The translations under genes and the position numbers were made by a program. Below are positions 28,118 through 37,164 of a stretch of 64,000 nt of DNA, piece after piece. A model generated the notes under the pieces. The model was not told where the DNA came from. It saw only the letters and a program-made list of their open reading frames with translations, and searched no databases. The first letter of the stretch is position 1. Each line of letters opens with the position of its first letter. This DNA comes from Lacibacter sp. H407 (GTDB lineage: Bacteria; Bacteroidota; Bacteroidia; Chitinophagales; Chitinophagaceae), in the NCBI RefSeq assembly GCF_037892605.1, contig NZ_JBBKTU010000001.1, forward strand, positions 3,658,001-3,722,000, given 5' to 3'.

Positions 28118-28900
28118 TTACAATGTTTTCTTTTGGGAGAGATGAGCAGTAGTTTGCTTCTTGACCGTCGATAACAGATATGATGGATGCAATCGTACCA
28201 CTTCGCCTACGATAATGATGGCCGGATTGCTGATCTCTGCATGAGCTGCTCTGAAAAAAATATCGTTCACAGTTCCTGTCACCATTTTTTCTTCTTTCGT
28301 TGTACCGTTTTGTATAATGGCAACAGGTGTATGTTCTTTTCCATGGAGTTTGAATATATCCATGATGGCTTCCAGTTTACTCATCGCCATCAAAATAATA
28401 ACAGTAGCGGATGACTGAGCAGCTAACTGAATATCCGGTGAAATAGTACCTTCTTTTGTGGTACCTGTTGTTACCCAAAAACTTTCATTGATACCACGGC
28501 AGGTGAGGGGAATTAGTTGACTTGCCGGTACAGCCAGTGCACTTGAAATACCCGGTACAAGTTCAACTTGCATACCGGCTTGGCGGGCGGTATCAATTTC
28601 TTCCTGTGCACGACCGAACACAAATGGATCGCCACCTTTTAAACGAACTACCAATGCATGCTGTTGGCCATATTCTACAATTAACGTATTGATCTCCTCC
28701 TGCGACAAGGCGTGGCAGCCATACCGTTTGCCCACAAAACGCTTGATACATTTGGGCGAGCAATAATCCAGCAACTCGTCGTTTGCCAACGCATCATACA
28801 ACACAACATCAGCCTGTTTGAGCATACGTATTGCTTTTATTGTAATAAGTTCCGGATCGCCGGGTCCCGCCCCGATAAGTACCAATTTTCGCTGTAGCAT
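28118..28900 (-). CDS. cobA: Uroporphyrinogen-III C-methyltransferase (SUMT)
   Basis: A 260-residue methyltransferase that makes precorrin-2 from uroporphyrinogen III with S-adenosylmethionine, the first step to siroheme, the cofactor of the nitrite reductase encoded divergently. VLIGAGPGDPELITIKAI, VVLYDALAN, VVRLKGGDPFVFGRAQEE and VPGISSALAVPA are SUMT signatures. It is a stand-alone CobA-type protein, without the CysG oxidase/chelatase domain, which must be encoded elsewhere. It shares a 192-base divergent promoter region with nirB. Confidence 0.92.
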   Translation of the reverse strand: MLQRKLVLIGAGPGDPELITIKAIRMLKQADVVLYDALANDELLDYCSPKCIKRFVGKRYGCHALSQEEINTLIVEYGQQHALVVRLKGGDPFVFGRAQEEIDTARQAGMQVELVPGISSALAVPASQLIPLTCRGINESFWVTTGTTKEGTISPDIQLAAQSSATVIILMAMSKLEAIMDIFKLHGKEHTPVAIIQNGTTKEEKMVTGTVNDIFFRAAHAEISNPAIIIVGEVVRLHPSYLLSTVKKQTTAHLSQKKTL

Positions 28901-29092
28901 ATAAATTACGATAAATTAAATATGATTAATATCATGATTTGTTTAATGAAATTACAATTTTTAATCTTAATTTCATGACAGAAATCATTTAATACTCTGT
29001 TTTGCCATACAAATTGATCTATAAGTATTATATGAAATAAATCACTATACGATTGCTTGCCACTTTATTGTTTACGTTTAAAACAGTAACGT
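28901..29092. promoter_or_regulatory. cobA-nirB divergent control region with two FNR-like boxes
   Basis: ATGATTAATATCAT (28922-28935) is a perfect palindrome with the TGAT-N4-ATCA core of FNR sites. ATGACAGAAATCAT (28975-28988) is a second TGA-N6-TCA site, 53 bases away, close to five helical turns. They lie near the cobA start and about 105-170 bases before nirB. The FNR-like gene next door is the obvious candidate to bind them; this is inferred. Confidence 0.55.
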
Positions 29093-31591
29093 ATGAAAGT
29101 GGTAGTAATAGGAAACGGTATGGTGGGTTACAAGTTCTGCGAAAAGCTTGTAAAAAAGAATAGTACCGGTAATATCTCCATCGTGGTTTTTGGAGAAGAA
29201 GTAAGACCTGCTTACGACAGGGTTCATTTAAGTGAGTATTTCGCCGGTAAGTCTGCCGACGATCTTTCCCTCGCCCCTAAAGAATGGTATAGTGACAATG
29301 GTATTGTGCTGCATCTTTCTGATCCCGTTGTTTCAATCGACAGGGAAAAGAAAACCGTGCACTCACACGCCGGTGTAACCGAAACTTACGATTACCTGAT
29401 CCTGGCTACCGGTTCGGCCGCTTTTGTTCCGCCAATTCCGGGTGTTGAAAAAGAAGGTGTGTTCATCTATAGAACTATTGAAGACCTTGAGTTGATGACC
29501 AATTGGGCAAAGAAATCAAAAAAAGGTGCAGTGATTGGTGGTGGTTTGTTGGGATTAGAAGCCGCTAAAGCCATGCTTGATCTTGGTGTTACCGATACGC
29601 AAGTGATTGAATTTGCTCCACGCCTCATGCCTCGTCAAATTGATGATGCAGGTTCAAGATTATTACAATCGAAATTAGAAGACCTCGGTCTAACAATTCA
29701 TACATCAAAAAACACAACGGCTATTAATGGTGATGAAGCTATAAGCAGCATGAGTTTTTCTGATGATAGTTCGTTTGATGTTGACATGCTCGTGATCTCT
29801 GCAGGTATTAAACCAAGAGATGAACTGGCAAGAAATGCTTCAATTGAAGTTGGTCCACGTGGAGGAATAACCGTTAACGACAACTTGCAAACATCCGACC
29901 CTTTTATTTTTGCTATTGGCGAATGTGCTCTGCATAAAGGAATGATCTACGGTCTTGTTGCTCCCGGTTATGAAATGGCCGAAGTGGTGGTCACGAATTT
30001 AACTGGTGGCGAAAAATCATTTACCGGTTTTGATATGAGCACCAAGCTCAAACTGATCGGGGTAGATGTTGCAAGCTTTGGTGATCCGTTTGTGAGCGGT
30101 GAAGGCATTAGAAGTATTGTATTTGATGACAGCGTGAAAGGTATTTACAAACGTATTAATGTAAGTGCCGATGGTAAAGAATTGTTGGGCGGAATTCTGG
30201 TAGGTGATGCAGAACAATACAATATGTTATTGCAAACCTGCAAAAACAAAGTGGTGTTACCTCCTAATACAGAAGATGTAATTCTCGGTGCAAGAGGTGG
30301 TGAAGGTGATGGTGGTGCAGGTGTTACAAGTTTGCCAGATGATGCAGTGATCTGCAGTTGCGAAGCAGTTACAAAAGGTGCTATTTGTGAATCGGTAGTA
30401 TTAGGTTACGAAACAGTTGATGGTATTAAGAAATGTACCAAAGCCGGAACAGGTTGTGGTGGTTGTGTGCCAATGGTGAAAGACCTGATGGTACATACTA
30501 TGAAAACACAAGGCAAGGTTGTACGCAATGTATTGTGTGAACACTTTGATTACAGTCGCCAGGAATTATTTGATCTTATCAAAATAAATGATCTGCGTAC
30601 ATACGATGCAGTGCTGGATAAGTTTGGGAAAGGTGATGGTTGTGAATTGTGTAAACCTCCGGTTGCATCGATCCTCGCCAGTTTGTGGAATGAAGTGATA
30701 TTGAAAAAAGGAAATGATACAGCACAGGATAGCAATGATCGTTTCTTAGCGAATATTCAAAAAGGTGGAACGTACTCTGTAGTTCCCCGTATTCCCGGCG
30801 GAGAAGTTACACCTGATAAATTAATTGTGATTGGCCAGGTAGCGAAGAAGTATAATCTCTACACAAAAATTACCGGCGGTCAGCGTATCGATTTGTTTGG
30901 CGCACATTTAAGTGATCTGCCAAACATCTGGGAAGAATTAATTGAAGCTGGTTTTGAAAGCGGACATGCTTACGGTAAAAGTTTGCGCACAGTAAAAAGT
31001 TGCGTAGGCAGTACCTGGTGTCGTTTCGGTTTGCACGACAGTGTAAGTTTTGCAATACGTGTGGAAGAACGTTATCGTGGTTTGCGTTCTCCACATAAGT
31101 TAAAAGGTGGTGTGAGTGGTTGTATCCGTGAATGTGCTGAAGCACAGAGTAAAGACTTCGGTATCATCGCTACAGAAAAAGGTTGGAACCTGTATGTATG
31201 TGGCAACGGTGGTAGTAAACCACAACATGCCTTATTACTCGCATCGGATATCGATGAAGAAACATGTGTGAAGTATCTCGATCGTTTCTTAATGTTCTAT
31301 GTAAAAACAGCTGATCCGTTAACACGTACTGCTACATGGTTGAACAAGATGGAAGGTGGTATTGATTATTTGCGTTCAGTTGTTGTGCATGATGCATTAG
31401 GTATGAATGCAGAATGGGAAGCAGCCATGGAAAGCCATGTAAATTCTTACGAGTGCGAATGGAAAGCTGCCATTGAAACACCTGAATTAAGAAAACGCTT
31501 TAATCACTTTGTAAACGCTCCTGAAGAAAAAGATCCAACAGTTGTGTTTGATCCGATGCGTGAACAGAAACGAGCGAAAGAATGGAAATAA
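29093..31591 (+). CDS. nirB: NAD(P)H nitrite reductase, large subunit
   Basis: An 832-residue assimilatory nitrite reductase (nitrite to ammonium, six electrons, cytoplasm). Domains in order: FAD/NAD(P)H oxidoreductase (1-400, GNGMVGYKFCEKL, VIGGGLLGLEAA), BFD-like 2Fe-2S domain (about 420-470, CSCEAVTKG and CGGCVPMV), a second Cys-pair region near 520, ferredoxin-like half domain (RIPGGEVTPDKLIVIGQVA) and the siroheme/4Fe-4S domain, whose ligands are CVGSTWC (Cys-x5-Cys) and CIREC (Cys-x3-Cys). All needed ligands are present. It is followed by nirD after a 216-base gap. Confidence 0.96.
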   Translation: MKVVVIGNGMVGYKFCEKLVKKNSTGNISIVVFGEEVRPAYDRVHLSEYFAGKSADDLSLAPKEWYSDNGIVLHLSDPVVSIDREKKTVHSHAGVTETYDYLILATGSAAFVPPIPGVEKEGVFIYRTIEDLELMTNWAKKSKKGAVIGGGLLGLEAAKAMLDLGVTDTQVIEFAPRLMPRQIDDAGSRLLQSKLEDLGLTIHTSKNTTAINGDEAISSMSFSDDSSFDVDMLVISAGIKPRDELARNASIEVGPRGGITVNDNLQTSDPFIFAIGECALHKGMIYGLVAPGYEMAEVVVTNLTGGEKSFTGFDMSTKLKLIGVDVASFGDPFVSGEGIRSIVFDDSVKGIYKRINVSADGKELLGGILVGDAEQYNMLLQTCKNKVVLPPNTEDVILGARGGEGDGGAGVTSLPDDAVICSCEAVTKGAICESVVLGYETVDGIKKCTKAGTGCGGCVPMVKDLMVHTMKTQGKVVRNVLCEHFDYSRQELFDLIKINDLRTYDAVLDKFGKGDGCELCKPPVASILASLWNEVILKKGNDTAQDSNDRFLANIQKGGTYSVVPRIPGGEVTPDKLIVIGQVAKKYNLYTKITGGQRIDLFGAHLSDLPNIWEELIEAGFESGHAYGKSLRTVKSCVGSTWCRFGLHDSVSFAIRVEERYRGLRSPHKLKGGVSGCIRECAEAQSKDFGIIATEKGWNLYVCGNGGSKPQHALLLASDIDEETCVKYLDRFLMFYVKTADPLTRTATWLNKMEGGIDYLRSVVVHDALGMNAEWEAAMESHVNSYECEWKAAIETPELRKRFNHFVNAPEEKDPTVVFDPMREQKRAKEWK

Positions 31592-31807
31592 GAATTTTTG
31601 GTTTTGAATAATACGATTGCCGCCATATAAAAAATTGCTTTATAACCTCCGGATAATACCTCAAACGAATTTTCGATGATTGATTGCTAAGGCCCCAATG
31701 GCCACTTTTCTGCGATTGCCTGCATATAAAAAAAGGAAGCTCTGTCCTGTTGTGTAAACACTTGTTTCGTCAACAGGTATTCAATAAGTCCTTTAAGTAC
31801 TAAAAAT
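31592..31807 (+). other. nirB-nirD spacer with small hairpin
   Basis: These 216 bases are unusually long for an operon gap. They hold no gene. CCTGTTG (about 31751) and CAACAGG (about 31776) can pair as a small hairpin about 25 bases before nirD. A separate promoter or processing site is possible, but I see no clear promoter boxes. Confidence 0.3.
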
Positions 31808-32155
31808 ATGATCGCAGAAAAAACAATTACCTGGTTTGCCGCCTGCAGAACTGAAGATGTTCCTGCTAACGGTGGTGTGTGTGTGAAATACAACGACACA
31901 CAAATCGCACTTTTCCATTTTACACGAAGAGATGAGTGGTATGCCACCCAAAACGAATGCCCGCATCGTCAGCAAATGGCGTTGAGCCGTGGCATGATCG
32001 GTACACAAAACGAAGAACCAAAGGTGGCCTGCCCGTTTCACAAAAAAACATTTTCGTTGGTTACAGGCGAATGCCTGAGTGGTGATGAATGCGCCATTAA
32101 AACTTATGAAGTGAAAGTGGAGAACGGCACGGTATATATCGGCATCGAAGATTAA
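31808..32155 (+). CDS. nirD: Nitrite reductase small subunit, Rieske type
   Basis: A 115-residue Rieske-fold subunit that partners NirB. The cluster ligands are present: Cys-x-His in NECPHRQQM and Cys-x2-His in ACPFHKKTF. This differs from the enterobacterial NirD, which has lost them, so this protein should carry a real 2Fe-2S cluster. The C-terminal part (SGDECAIKTYEVKVENGTVYI) is the usual closing strand pair. Confidence 0.92.
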   Translation: MIAEKTITWFAACRTEDVPANGGVCVKYNDTQIALFHFTRRDEWYATQNECPHRQQMALSRGMIGTQNEEPKVACPFHKKTFSLVTGECLSGDECAIKTYEVKVENGTVYIGIED

Positions 32156-32228
32156 TAAAACAACTATTTCAAAACCAAAACTTACAGACTACATGAAGAG
32201 AAAGTAAACGAAATACTCAGCATAGCTG

Positions 32229-32264
32229 AAAAAAATAGCCCGGCAGATGGCAGTCTAACCGGGC
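32229..32264 (-). terminator. Terminator-like hairpin reading on the minus strand
   Basis: GCCCGG (32238-32243) pairs with CCGGGC (32259-32264), helped by AGA/TCT inside the loop. On the minus strand it is followed by TATTTTTTT, which makes a standard intrinsic terminator. No minus-strand gene precedes it, so it may block antisense transcription or be part of the porin leader. Confidence 0.4.
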
Positions 32265-32309
32265 CGTATGATTCCAGGATTTATCACCTTAAAATCGACC
32301 AAAATTAAC

Positions 32310-33902
32310 ATGAAAAATTTTAAAACAACACGAATAATCTTTTTGAGCTTGATGCTACTCGCTTATTGTACAACAAAGGCACAGTTTACATTATCAGGCC
32401 AGCTCCGCACACGTACTGAAGTGCGCAACGGTTTGGGCAACCTCGTATTGAAAGGTTCAAAGCCCGCTGTGTTCACTTCACAACGTACAAGATTGAATTT
32501 TGGCTATAAATGGGACAGGTTAACTTTTGGTGTAGCAGTACAGGATGTTCGTGTTTGGGGACAGGATGCGTCATCTATTTCAAATGCAGATGGAAACCGT
32601 TTAATGCTGCATGAAGGTTGGGCAGATCTTACATTGTTCAACAGTGCAGATACAACTATCAAAGCAAAAGGTATTGACCTGATGAGCCTGAAAGTGGGCC
32701 GCCAGGAATTAATTTATGATGATGTGCGTTTGATCGGCAATTTAGATTGGTTACAGCAGGCACGCCGTCATGATATGGCTTTGCTGAAAACCGTACACAA
32801 AGGATGGCAGATCGATATCGGCTATGCTTTTAATCAAAACACAGATGCATTTGGTTATACCGGAACAGGTTATGTTCCATCCAATGTACCTGCGTATGTA
32901 AAAAACTCATTGGGTACATTAGTGCCAACACCTGCTGGTATGTTGCCAATGGCAACGGCAGGTAATGCTGCGAACAACAGCAGCAAAACAGGTGCCCCTG
33001 TTTTTATGAATCCTCCCACAACAAACGGTGGTAACCAGGATTACAAATCATTTGCAAGTTTGTACATCAGTAAGAAAATTAAGCAGACCAAATTTTCTGC
33101 ACTCTTCTTCAACGATAATTTTGGAAAATATAAACTCGATTCAGCCGGTAGTGATGCAACAGGTTATGTATACGGTCGTCGCTTTGTAGCGGCAAGTGCT
33201 GCTGATCCTTTCAACTACAAAGGAATGAACCAACGCTACACGTATGGTTTAATGCTCAACCAAACAATAGGCAATGCTTCAGGTTTTGGAAAGATAGCTT
33301 TTCAAGGAGCTTTCTATGCACAAAGTGGTAAAAACCGTGATGGTGTAAAAATGAAAGATGCCTATCACTACGCTCTTTCTGCAACTTATCAAAAAGGAAA
33401 GATCAGTATTACACCGGGTTATGAATTCTTAAGCGGTAATGATGCAACAACAGCAACAGATGAAAAATTCGATCCGCTGTATGGCACACCACACCGTCAC
33501 TGGGGTTTTATGGATTATTTCTATGTAGGAACAGGTTCGCCTGCAGGTGGATTGAAAAATCCTTATTTCAAAGTGAAGTACACAGGTACAGCTTTAACAG
33601 CAGGTGTTGATTTTCATCTCTTCTCTATAGATAAGAGTATGAAGAAAGCTGACGGCTCTTTCATTGGTAAAGATCTGGGTAATGAACTTGATTTCCTGTT
33701 GAACTACAACATGAACAAGTTTACAAATATTGAATTAGGTTATTCAATCATGAATGCAACCGGTAGTATGGCTATTGCAAAAGGACAGGCAACAACTGAT
33801 GCAGCAGCAGCCAACTACAGAAGAACAGGAAATTGGTTTTATGCCATGATCCGTTTTTCACCTGATTTCTTTTACACAAAACCGGTAGCAATTAAACAGT
33901 GA
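32310..33902 (+). CDS. Alginate_exp family outer-membrane porin, nitrate locus
   Basis: A 530-residue outer-membrane beta-barrel of the alginate-export (AlgE-like) family. ATG 32310 is chosen over 32268 because it gives a normal signal peptide (MKNFKTTRIIFLSLMLLAYCTTKAQ). QFTLSGQLRTRTEVRNG and TSQRTRLNFGYKWDRLTFGVAVQDVRVWG are typical of this family, and many alternating strands end in the aromatic-rich FYAMIRFSPDFFY. Its place between nirD and the nitrate ABC transporter suggests a porin for nitrate or nitrite rather than alginate; this role is inferred from context. Confidence 0.78.
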   Translation: MKNFKTTRIIFLSLMLLAYCTTKAQFTLSGQLRTRTEVRNGLGNLVLKGSKPAVFTSQRTRLNFGYKWDRLTFGVAVQDVRVWGQDASSISNADGNRLMLHEGWADLTLFNSADTTIKAKGIDLMSLKVGRQELIYDDVRLIGNLDWLQQARRHDMALLKTVHKGWQIDIGYAFNQNTDAFGYTGTGYVPSNVPAYVKNSLGTLVPTPAGMLPMATAGNAANNSSKTGAPVFMNPPTTNGGNQDYKSFASLYISKKIKQTKFSALFFNDNFGKYKLDSAGSDATGYVYGRRFVAASAADPFNYKGMNQRYTYGLMLNQTIGNASGFGKIAFQGAFYAQSGKNRDGVKMKDAYHYALSATYQKGKISITPGYEFLSGNDATTATDEKFDPLYGTPHRHWGFMDYFYVGTGSPAGGLKNPYFKVKYTGTALTAGVDFHLFSIDKSMKKADGSFIGKDLGNELDFLLNYNMNKFTNIELGYSIMNATGSMAIAKGQATTDAAAANYRRTGNWFYAMIRFSPDFFYTKPVAIKQ

Positions 33903-33951
33903 TGAATGATGATGTGATGAACAATGATTTTAAAACCTTAAAACGACAAAC

Positions 33952-35160
33952 ATGAAACTCTCAATAAAAAATTTGGTACTGTTCTCAGCAATGGCACTTT
34001 TGTTCATGGGAATTTTTGCCTTTAAAATAAATACACCTTCACGTAAGATCAAGCTGGGGTTTATTCCTCTTACCGATTGCGCACCACTGGTAGCGGCAAA
34101 AGAACTCGGACTTTTTGCGAAGTATGGAGTGGATGTGGAACTTGAAAAGCAAGCATCATGGGCTGTAGTGCGTGATAAAATATTGAATGGCGAATTGGAT
34201 GGTGCACATTGTTTATTCTCAATGCCGCTTTCAGTTTACACCGGTGTTGGTGGTAAAGCAGGATCTGAAATGAAGATTGCAATGGTGCTGAACAACAACG
34301 GACAGGCCATTACACTTTCAAAAGATTTTTGCGGACAGGTTGGCTTTAAACAAATCAACAAAGTTGCTGCAACAGTTAAAAGTATCCAGGGCAGAAAGGA
34401 AGTAACCTTCGCACAAACTTTTCCAGGTGGCACACATGATATCTGGTTACGTTACTGGATGTCTGCTGCAGGCATCAACCAAAAATCTGTTGGTATCATC
34501 ACTATTCCTCCTCCGCAAATGGTAGCTAACATGCGTGTTGATAATATGGAAGGTTATTGTGTAGGTGAACCATGGAATGGTGTGGCTGCTGCACAAAATG
34601 TTGGCTTCACTCATATCTCAACACAGGATCTCTGGAAGAATCATCCGGAAAAAGCATTGGTTGTGAATTCAGCTTTTGCTGCGGGTAACAGAGAAGACCT
34701 GAAGAAAGTAATGAAAGCAATTATTGAAGCCTGTAAGTGGCTTGATGTAATGGGTAACAGGGCGAAAGCAGCTTCATGGCTTTCAAAACCGAATTATGTA
34801 AATGCTCCTGTACAGGTACTTGAAGCAAGATTGAAAGGTTCTTATGATCTCGGTTGCGAATTAGGTGTACAGAAATACAAAGATGATTACATGACCTTTT
34901 ATAACAACGGCATCGTAAACACACCAAAGAAATCATACGCTCATTGGTTCCTTGCACAGTATGTACGCTTTGGTTATTTAAAAGCCGAGCCTAATTACAA
35001 AGCCATTGCCGAGAAATTGGTGTTGGATGATCTGTTTGCAGAGGTAGCAAAAGAAATGGGTGTACCGGTGCAACCCGATATGCAGGTCATCAAAACAAAT
35101 TTTGATGTAGCGTTTGATCCAAACAATGTGTCGGCGTATTTGAAAACAACAAAGCATTAA
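33952..35160 (+). CDS. nrtA: Nitrate ABC transporter substrate-binding protein, NrtA/CmpA type
   Basis: A 402-residue periplasmic binding protein. The N-terminal hydrophobic segment (residues about 8-24) is an uncleaved anchor or signal peptide; there is no clear lipobox. LGFIPLTDCAPLVAAKELGLF, GAHCLFSMPLSVYTG, FPGGTHDIWLRYWM and EGYCVGEPWN are hallmarks of the NrtA/CmpA family that binds nitrate or bicarbonate. The nitrate reductase genes nearby settle on nitrate/nitrite. It starts an ABC transporter set with the permease and ATPase genes. Confidence 0.9.
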   Translation: MKLSIKNLVLFSAMALLFMGIFAFKINTPSRKIKLGFIPLTDCAPLVAAKELGLFAKYGVDVELEKQASWAVVRDKILNGELDGAHCLFSMPLSVYTGVGGKAGSEMKIAMVLNNNGQAITLSKDFCGQVGFKQINKVAATVKSIQGRKEVTFAQTFPGGTHDIWLRYWMSAAGINQKSVGIITIPPPQMVANMRVDNMEGYCVGEPWNGVAAAQNVGFTHISTQDLWKNHPEKALVVNSAFAAGNREDLKKVMKAIIEACKWLDVMGNRAKAASWLSKPNYVNAPVQVLEARLKGSYDLGCELGVQKYKDDYMTFYNNGIVNTPKKSYAHWFLAQYVRFGYLKAEPNYKAIAEKLVLDDLFAEVAKEMGVPVQPDMQVIKTNFDVAFDPNNVSAYLKTTKH

Positions 35161-35165
35161 TAAAG

Positions 35166-35212
35166 GTGAGTGGTGAATGGTGAGTGATTCGCTCTCACCA
35201 TTCACTACTCAC
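35166..35212. repeat. Long hairpin between nrtA and nrtB
   Basis: GTGAGTGGTGAATGGTGAG (35166-35184) pairs over 19 bases with CTCACCATTCACTACTCAC (35194-35212), with a single G-T wobble and a 9-base loop. No T tract follows. It sits inside the operon 5 bases after the nrtA stop, so it may stabilise the upstream mRNA end or lower transporter expression relative to the binding protein. The sequence style suggests a dispersed repeat. Confidence 0.7.
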
Positions 35213-35226
35213 AAAAAATAATTACG

Positions 35227-36012
35227 ATGAAAAATTTCTTCTCACTTAAAACGCTCCAGTCGCTGCTCTACTTCTTAGGTGGGCTTGCACTGATGGGTGG
35301 TATATGGGAATTAATTGCAGCGATCACTAAACACGAAATTCCCACGCCGGCAATGACATGGGAAGTGTTTAAGGAAGTAATGCAAAATCCCATGCAGGAC
35401 GATCCTGATTATAAAGGTATCGGTACAAAACTGATCAGCTCACTCAGTCGTGTAGGTATTGGTTTTGGCTTTGGTAGTTTAATTGCTATTCCAATTGGTT
35501 TGATCATGGGTTCCAATAAAATTACCATGAACATCATTAACCCAATGGTACAGATACTTCGCCCGGTTTCTCCATTGGCATGGTTTCCGTTAGGTCTTGC
35601 CATTTTCCAGGATTCACCACAGGCAAGCATCTTCATGATCTTTATTTGTTCATTATGGCCAACGCTCATCAATACAGCATTCGGTGTTTCACATATTCCT
35701 CAGGATCATAAAAATGTTGGAAAAGCATTTGGCTTCTCCCGTTGGAAATACATTACAAAAATTGTATTGCCTTATACATTCCCACACATCTTAACCGGTT
35801 TGCGTTTGTCTATTGGTGTGGCATGGATGGTAATTGTAGCAGGAGAGATGTTATCGGGTGGTATGGGTCTTGGTTATTTTGTTTGGGAAGAAGGATTTAA
35901 CGGCGGAAGCATTGCGAAGATTTTAGTAGCCATCATTATCATTGGTATTGTTGGTTTGTTACTCGACAGAATTTTCATGGCGCTTCAAAAGCGTTTCAGT
36001 TTCGCAGCATAA
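35227..36012 (+). CDS. nrtB: Nitrate ABC transporter permease
   Basis: A 261-residue inner-membrane permease of the NrtB/SsuC type with about six membrane segments. The family marks are LISSLSRVGIGFGFGSLIAIPIGLIMG, the PISPLAWFPLGLAIF-like RPVSPLAWFPLGLAIFQ loop and the EAA-type cytoplasmic loop around GKAFGFSRWKYITKIVLPYTFPHILTGLRLS. It forms the channel of the nitrate transporter with the binding protein upstream and the ATPase downstream. Confidence 0.9.
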   Translation: MKNFFSLKTLQSLLYFLGGLALMGGIWELIAAITKHEIPTPAMTWEVFKEVMQNPMQDDPDYKGIGTKLISSLSRVGIGFGFGSLIAIPIGLIMGSNKITMNIINPMVQILRPVSPLAWFPLGLAIFQDSPQASIFMIFICSLWPTLINTAFGVSHIPQDHKNVGKAFGFSRWKYITKIVLPYTFPHILTGLRLSIGVAWMVIVAGEMLSGGMGLGYFVWEEGFNGGSIAKILVAIIIIGIVGLLLDRIFMALQKRFSFAA

Positions 36013-36024
36013 AACGTAAAACAA

Positions 36025-36228
36025 ATGTTTATGAATAAGAAAAATATAACAACAGCTTTACTGGTAGCAGTGATCGTTGGAACTGTTTTGAATATCATAA
36101 ACAGTTATGATGTGTTTGTAGAGGGAACATTTACAGGTAAGAATGTGATAAGGATCATGCTTACCTACATTACTCCGTTTTGTGTATCGCTTTATTCATC
36201 AGTAAAAGCAACAAAGCAAAAAGCATGA
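36025..36228 (+). CDS. nrtS: Nitrate/nitrite transporter NrtS-like small membrane protein
   Basis: A 67-residue protein with two membrane segments (residues about 8-25 and 40-58). The pattern LNIINSYD...TYITPFCVSLYSS matches the NrtS family, first described in marine cyanobacteria as a small nitrate/nitrite transporter. It begins 13 bases after nrtB; ATG 36031 is a second possible start. Its presence inside the Nrt operon suggests it works with, or alongside, the ABC system. Confidence 0.8.
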   Translation: MFMNKKNITTALLVAVIVGTVLNIINSYDVFVEGTFTGKNVIRIMLTYITPFCVSLYSSVKATKQKA

Positions 36229-36276
36229 ACGGGCTGATAAAAGAAAACGAAATTTTAAATTCTTAACTGAAAAGTT

Positions 36277-37137
36277 ATGGCAACAACATTAGAACTGAGT
36301 CCACGGGTGGTAGAAATAAATTCAACAGTTGATACTGTTGAGCAATCGAGCATTGAAATAAACAATGTGTCTGTAAGCTTTAAAACACCTACTGGTGTTT
36401 ATACAGCGGTGAAAGAAATTTCATTGAATGTAAAGAAAGGAGAGATCGTTGCACTCATTGGTCACTCCGGTTGTGGTAAATCAACATTAATGGGTACTAT
36501 CAGCGGAATGGTGAAACCAACATCAGGTGAAGTGATCGCCAATGGAAATGTAGTATCAAAACCCGGCCCCGACAGAGGCATCGTTTTTCAAAACTATTCT
36601 TTGCTACCCTGGTTGAGTGTGTACAGTAATATTTACGAAGCAGTTGACGCTGCTTTGAAAGATAAAACGGCAGCTGAGAAAAAAGCATTGGTAGAAAAAA
36701 ACCTGAAGATGGTAAATCTCTGGTCTCACAAAGACAAGTTGCCGGGTCATCTTTCAGGTGGTATGAAGCAACGTGTGGCTATTGCAAGAGCATTTGCCAT
36801 CAACCCAAGTATTTTATTACTCGATGAACCATTTGGTGCATTGGATGCATTGACAAAAAGCAATATGCATGTTGAGCTCTTGAAATTGTGGAATCTTGAT
36901 AACAGGGAAAAAACAATTGTGATCGTTACGCATGATGTGGAAGAAGCTATTTTCTTAAGCGATCGTGTAGTGGTAATGAACAATGGGCCTGCTGCAACCA
37001 TCAAAGAAATTGTGGATGTGCCTTTGCCAAGACCAAGAAATAAAAAAGAGATCGTTCATGATGAATGTTACATGGCGATCCACGACAAGTTATTAAGTCT
37101 CCTGATCGATAAATTTTCAATCAACGATATACATTAA
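36277..37137 (+). CDS. nrtD: Nitrate ABC transporter ATP-binding protein
   Basis: A 286-residue ATPase. Walker A is GHSGCGKST, the signature is HLSGGMKQRVAIARA, Walker B is ILLLDEPFGALDALT, and the switch His is in VTHDVEEA. FQNYSLLPWLSVYSN is the Q-loop. It has only the ATPase domain and lacks the NrtA-like C-terminal sensor of cyanobacterial NrtC, so a single gene of the NrtD type powers the transporter. An N-terminal extension of about 28 residues precedes the ABC domain. Confidence 0.9.
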   Translation: MATTLELSPRVVEINSTVDTVEQSSIEINNVSVSFKTPTGVYTAVKEISLNVKKGEIVALIGHSGCGKSTLMGTISGMVKPTSGEVIANGNVVSKPGPDRGIVFQNYSLLPWLSVYSNIYEAVDAALKDKTAAEKKALVEKNLKMVNLWSHKDKLPGHLSGGMKQRVAIARAFAINPSILLLDEPFGALDALTKSNMHVELLKLWNLDNREKTIVIVTHDVEEAIFLSDRVVVMNNGPAATIKEIVDVPLPRPRNKKEIVHDECYMAIHDKLLSLLIDKFSINDIH

Positions 37138-37164
37138 TTCACTCTAACACGTAAACAACAAACG

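Noticed and set aside
28922-28935. ATGATTAATATCAT as part of a transcription terminator
   Set aside because: AT-rich short palindrome without loop or T tract; it fits a protein-binding site better.
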